Assembly (NCBI GenBank): GCA_021780055.1
Contig: JAJXZM010000114.1
Coordinates: forward strand, 1-9,608
DNA from: Acidobacteriota bacterium
Lineage (GTDB): Bacteria; Acidobacteriota; Terriglobia; UBA7540
Reading direction: 5' to 3'
Length of the DNA stretch: 9,608 nucleotides
A program made the translations under genes and the position numbers. This document shows, in pieces, positions 6,889 to 9,608 of the stretch. Positions within the stretch are counted from its first letter, which is position 1, and each line of letters opens with the position of its first letter. The notes under the pieces were generated by a model. It saw only the letters and a list, made by a program, of their open reading frames with translations. It searched no databases and had not been told where the DNA came from.

Positions 6889-7368
6889 TGAATCCTCCTC
6901 GTGCTTTTTCGGGTTCGGCACACCTTGATCCTTCTCGGTCGTTCTGTCCCGACAGCCGCACATACTTTGTTGCAATCGATTTGATCTTATCACGGTGCTC
7001 ACGCGCCACTGTGATCCTGGTGCAAGGCGTAGCACTCACCACGTTTTTAGGCGACTCAATTTCACAAATACTGGTAAACTGCTGCGAAAAGTATTCACGA
7101 TTCAACCACGGTTAAATTCAACGGCCGTGTGCAATCTGTGAAGGTCGCGCTTGATTCACGACCGGGCCGCCACGCTTTGTGAACCGCAGTGAACTCGTGC
7201 GCCAAAACCTGCATGATGGAAGTTGAGCGCCGCCAACTGGCCTACGCAGGAACAGCCCCCTGCCTGCGCGGCGTCTTACTCAAGCCGGAGATTTACTCTG
7301 CCAAGGTTGAGGTCTATTCTGCCCGATGGTCGCTACCAATCTATGCTGGGCTTCTGGAATCAAGAGCG
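6889..7368. other. Intergenic region upstream of the isomerase-like gene with short repeats
   Basis: These 480 bases lie between the esterase stop and the isomerase-like start, both on the minus strand. I see no gene; a 63-codon plus-strand frame at 7189-7380 has no support. The region should contain the isomerase promoter, but I found no convincing -35/-10 pair. It does contain repeats: ATTCAAC at 7100-7106 and 7116-7122, ATTCACGA at 7093-7100 and 7154-7161, and CACGG/CCGTG inverted arms at 7107-7111 and 7125-7129. A 6-bp stem, CGCAGG/CCTGCG (7245-7268), has a 12-base loop and no T-run. Confidence 0.5.
7100..7129. promoter_or_regulatory. Possible operator cluster upstream of the isomerase-like gene
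   Basis: ATTCAAC occurs twice with a 16-base period (7100 and 7116), interleaved with CACGG (7107-7111) and CCGTG (7125-7129). The segment TTCAACGGCCGTG (7117-7129) recurs with one change, TTCGACGGCCGTG, at 9438-9450 upstream of the esterase gene. A shared site before two co-oriented carbohydrate genes could bind one regulator. The words are short, the first is over 200 bases from its gene, and no regulator gene is present, so this is speculative. Confidence 0.2.
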
Positions 7369-9375
7369 TTACTGCTTTGAGGCAGTCAATTCCACATAGT
7401 CAGTCTCCGTTACCTTGGCGGGCGCTGCCATGACCTTTAGCATATCGAGGTCAAAATCCTTGTAAAGATCCAGGCAAAAGACGTCCGGGACTTCGTTAGA
7501 CTTCACCGATTCCACAAGAAGGTCAGCCAGGCTGCGCACTCCGTGATGTATGGTAATACTTCCAAACAGCCGCGGCTGTAATGCTCCCGCCACCAGCGAT
7601 ACCAACTGCATGCGGTAGCCATCGCTCTCAAGCGTGACCTGCGACGGGTGCCACCGTTGCCGCGCCCACTGGGTGATTGCAATCAACTGCGCCGCCTCCA
7701 GGCCCAGCGGCGGCGCGCCCACCGCCGTCATCATATAACCGAGGCTGCCCACGTCTTCCTTTGAGGGGTTTGCATCACCAGTAAAAAGTATGGAAAGGGC
7801 CAGCACCTGCTTTCCGGTTTGAACCAGGTTGGCAGCTTCGGGGGCGTGATCCCACACTTCATCGTTTACGCCAGGCCGACCTTTGTCATTGATCATTACA
7901 ACCATCGGCGCGTTTTCGGGCGTCCAGATGGATTTTGTCCAGACTCCCGTTGCGCTCAACTCATTGCTCAGGGCAAACCTGAGGGAAATTGATTCGACAG
8001 TGCTGTGATCCGTGTTTGCCACATACCAGGGATGCTCAACGGTAACCGACTTGTAGTGCACTACTTTGCCAAGCGCTGCCCGCTGCGTCCCGGCCCATTC
8101 CTCACGGGCGCCCGTGTCCGCAGGGACGGGCGGGTGATGGATTTCGGATCCGAATTGCCTGGCCAGTCCAAGGATGGTCAAATTATCAGCGGGCACGCCT
8201 GAGGCGAGCTCACTGTAACTCTTTACATAATTTTCCACTGGAATCTCGTCCGGCTTGCCAGGAAGATCAAACCACTTTGCGAGAAATCGATATGCTTGCT
8301 GCCGGTCGTCACGCTGGTAGTTATGTGCCGAGACCTGCGTATCGGCGTGAAACTGGAGAGCATCCTGCTTGCCGTAGAGCGCATAGAAAGGTTTGATTGC
8401 GTCGTAGTTATCGGGCTTGACCAGCGGAGCCCGGAAGCAGCAAGAATCTTCCGCATTGTTGATCTCAAGTGTAGGTCGAGGCGCCCGAATGGCAACGAAT
8501 GTCTGGTAACCCTGGCCATCCAAAAGGTCCGGAGCAAGCTGCTCGTAGTCGCCCGGCTCGCCCGGCAGCCTCTCCAACCTTCCCTTCAGCGAAGCAAAAC
8601 CTGCGACAGGAATGGAAACCTGTACCCGTGTGTCAAGCGAGCTGAGCAAAAGCGTCTGCCAGCCGCCTCCGGAAAGCCCCGTGACCGCCAGTTGGTTTCG
8701 GTCCACGTGCGGATTGTCATATAGAAAGTCGAGTCCTCGGCGCATGGCCAGGTAAAACAGCCCCACTCCGCTCACTCCCACCAGATCGAGGTCCGAGCCG
8801 AAATAATGCTCGTTACCCTTCAGCCTCAACTCTCCCATGTCAATATAGGCAATGCTGAGCGCGACCATTCCGCGCAGGGCCTGGTTAATGCAAAGCTTCT
8901 GTTCAAAAGGCTCGGATTTGCCGATTGGAAAATGGCCCAGCACGTCCAGAACTCCCGGAACCTTTCCCTCCAGATGTTCAGGCTCATACAGCACGGCAGT
9001 CGAATAGAACCCCGGAACGACTTCGTAACGAAATCTGCGCAACCGATATCCTGCTCCGGCCGGCACGGGCACTGACCCCATGTCTTCAAACTTTGGCGGA
9101 GAATCCACCCAATCTTTCGGCCAGCCGTGGTAGATCACATCGTTCAGGACGTGCTGGCGAATACGATTTGCTTCCTGCGTCCACTGCGCGGCGCTCGAGG
9201 GATGCGGCAATCCAGGCGCGTGTCCCATCAGAAACTGCTGCATCTGATAGGTAACAACTTCGGGGGCCTGCAACTGGGTTGGCAGAAATTCATCTACCAT
9301 ACTCTGCGCGCTTTGCGCCATGGCAAGCGTGTTTCCCAGCAGGACAAATACGATCAGGAGTAACTTGGATTTCAT
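7369..9375 (-). CDS. Exported tandem alpha/beta-hydrolase, acetyl-xylan-esterase-like
   Basis: The 668-residue product is a secreted or periplasmic serine hydrolase, probably an esterase acting on acylated carbohydrate. Start 9375 is chosen because GGAG (9381-9384) lies five bases upstream and a Sec signal follows: MKSK, a leucine-rich core, and cleavage after AMA near residue 20. The first domain (about 90-375) is a full alpha/beta-hydrolase. The nucleophile elbow TGLSGGGWQT gives S235, the acid is probably D310 (NNAEDSCC), and H351 lies in VSAHNYQRDDRQQAYRFLAKW. The second half (about 440-668) resembles another hydrolase fold. At the expected elbow it reads LESDGYRMQL (582-591) with no GxSxG, so it is probably a non-catalytic partner domain. 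The length is about double that of a single-domain esterase. Relatives are annotated as acetyl xylan esterase, dienelactone hydrolase or prolyl oligopeptidase family; activity cannot be chosen from sequence alone. It is co-oriented with the isomerase-like gene but 480 bases away. Confidence 0.85.
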   Translation of the reverse strand: MKSKLLLIVFVLLGNTLAMAQSAQSMVDEFLPTQLQAPEVVTYQMQQFLMGHAPGLPHPSSAAQWTQEANRIRQHVLNDVIYHGWPKDWVDSPPKFEDMGSVPVPAGAGYRLRRFRYEVVPGFYSTAVLYEPEHLEGKVPGVLDVLGHFPIGKSEPFEQKLCINQALRGMVALSIAYIDMGELRLKGNEHYFGSDLDLVGVSGVGLFYLAMRRGLDFLYDNPHVDRNQLAVTGLSGGGWQTLLLSSLDTRVQVSIPVAGFASLKGRLERLPGEPGDYEQLAPDLLDGQGYQTFVAIRAPRPTLEINNAEDSCCFRAPLVKPDNYDAIKPFYALYGKQDALQFHADTQVSAHNYQRDDRQQAYRFLAKWFDLPGKPDEIPVENYVKSYSELASGVPADNLTILGLARQFGSEIHHPPVPADTGAREEWAGTQRAALGKVVHYKSVTVEHPWYVANTDHSTVESISLRFALSNELSATGVWTKSIWTPENAPMVVMINDKGRPGVNDEVWDHAPEAANLVQTGKQVLALSILFTGDANPSKEDVGSLGYMMTAVGAPPLGLEAAQLIAITQWARQRWHPSQVTLESDGYRMQLVSLVAGALQPRLFGSITIHHGVRSLADLLVESVKSNEVPDVFCLDLYKDFDLDMLKVMAAPAKVTETDYVELTASKQ

Positions 9376-9437
9376 GGGTTCTCCGTCATCAGTGGAGTTC
9401 ATCTTTACCGTCAAACAATCAACACGGACACGACGTG

Positions 9438-9450
9438 TTCGACGGCCGTG
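9438..9450. promoter_or_regulatory. Possible operator upstream of the esterase gene
   Basis: TTCGACGGCCGTG here matches 12 of 13 bases of the segment at 7117-7129. CACGG also occurs just upstream (9423-9427), giving CACGG/CCGTG outer arms in both places, although their separation differs (13 versus 18 bases). It lies 63 bases before the esterase start, a reasonable place for an operator. I found no clear promoter boxes around it. Confidence 0.2.
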
Positions 9451-9541
9451 ACAGAATAACTCAATTCCGTCCTGGCTTCCATCTGAACAAACTGCAAGTA
9501 GAAGGTGAACTAATTATCGAGACGCAGGCACCGGTCCGTAA

Positions 9542-9608
9542 ATGAAAGATACACGTTACCGGTCTGGGTATATCAATGCTTTGACTCTGGCCGGGGTGAT
9601 TGCTTCAG
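9542..9608 (+). CDS. Possible gene start cut by the right edge
   Basis: An ATG at 9542 opens 22 codons that remain open to the window end. The peptide MKDTRYRSGYINALTLAGVIAS has a basic start and a hydrophobic stretch (INALTLAGVIAS), as in a signal peptide or first membrane helix. The frame has a stop (TAA, 9539-9541) immediately before the ATG, so translation cannot begin further upstream in frame. No good Shine-Dalgarno is visible, only scattered purines about 15 bases upstream. It would be divergent from the esterase gene with about 166 bases between the starts. Too little is present to name a family. Confidence 0.35.
   Translation, partial: MKDTRYRSGYINALTLAGVIAS

Noticed and set aside
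7189..7380. 63-codon plus-strand frame overlapping the esterase stop
   Set aside because: No ribosome binding site, no recognisable domain and antisense overlap with the esterase 3' end.
1..9608. CRISPR arrays, complete insertion sequences, phage or defence genes
   Set aside because: No regularly spaced repeats, transposase, integrase or nuclease-like products could be read in any frame.

Overview
This 9.6 kb window is a chromosomal stretch of moderate GC content. It most resembles an acidobacterial (Acidobacteriota) soil-type heterotroph. That placement is inferred from the mix of genes: exported glycosidase-like and esterase proteins, a Tat-exported sugar isomerase/epimerase, an M29 aminopeptidase and a small lipoprotein with a toast-rack-like N-terminus. 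No rRNA, tRNA or other marker gene is present to fix it. I see no CRISPR array, intact mobile element or phage gene, and nothing I would call a new defence or biosynthetic system.

Layout, left to right. A minus-strand lipoprotein gene starts at 224 and runs off the left edge. A minus-strand M29 metallo-aminopeptidase lies at 617-1912. A small plus-strand orphan gene with a very strong ribosome binding site lies at 2322-2585. About 1 kb without a convincing gene follows (2586-3607), holding two long hairpins. A plus-strand exported six-hairpin glycosidase-like protein lies at 3608-5887. It converges on a minus-strand Tat-exported TIM-barrel sugar isomerase/epimerase-like protein at 5974-6888. 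A 480-base non-coding gap with short repeats follows. A minus-strand exported tandem alpha/beta-hydrolase (acetyl-xylan-esterase-like) lies at 7369-9375. At the right edge a plus-strand reading frame from 9542 may be the start of another gene.

How the genes may work together. The glycosidase-like protein (Sec signal), the isomerase-like protein (Tat signal) and the esterase (Sec signal) are adjacent, and all appear to act outside the cytoplasm. They make a plausible small locus for breaking down a decorated glycan: deacylation, glycosidic cleavage, then sugar isomerisation. They are not one operon, because the glycosidase gene points the opposite way and a 480-base gap separates the other two. 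The aminopeptidase, lipoprotein and small orphan gene show no evident link to this set.

Several starts given here are downstream of the longest possible ATG. They were chosen from ribosome binding sites and signal peptides, as explained in each entry.
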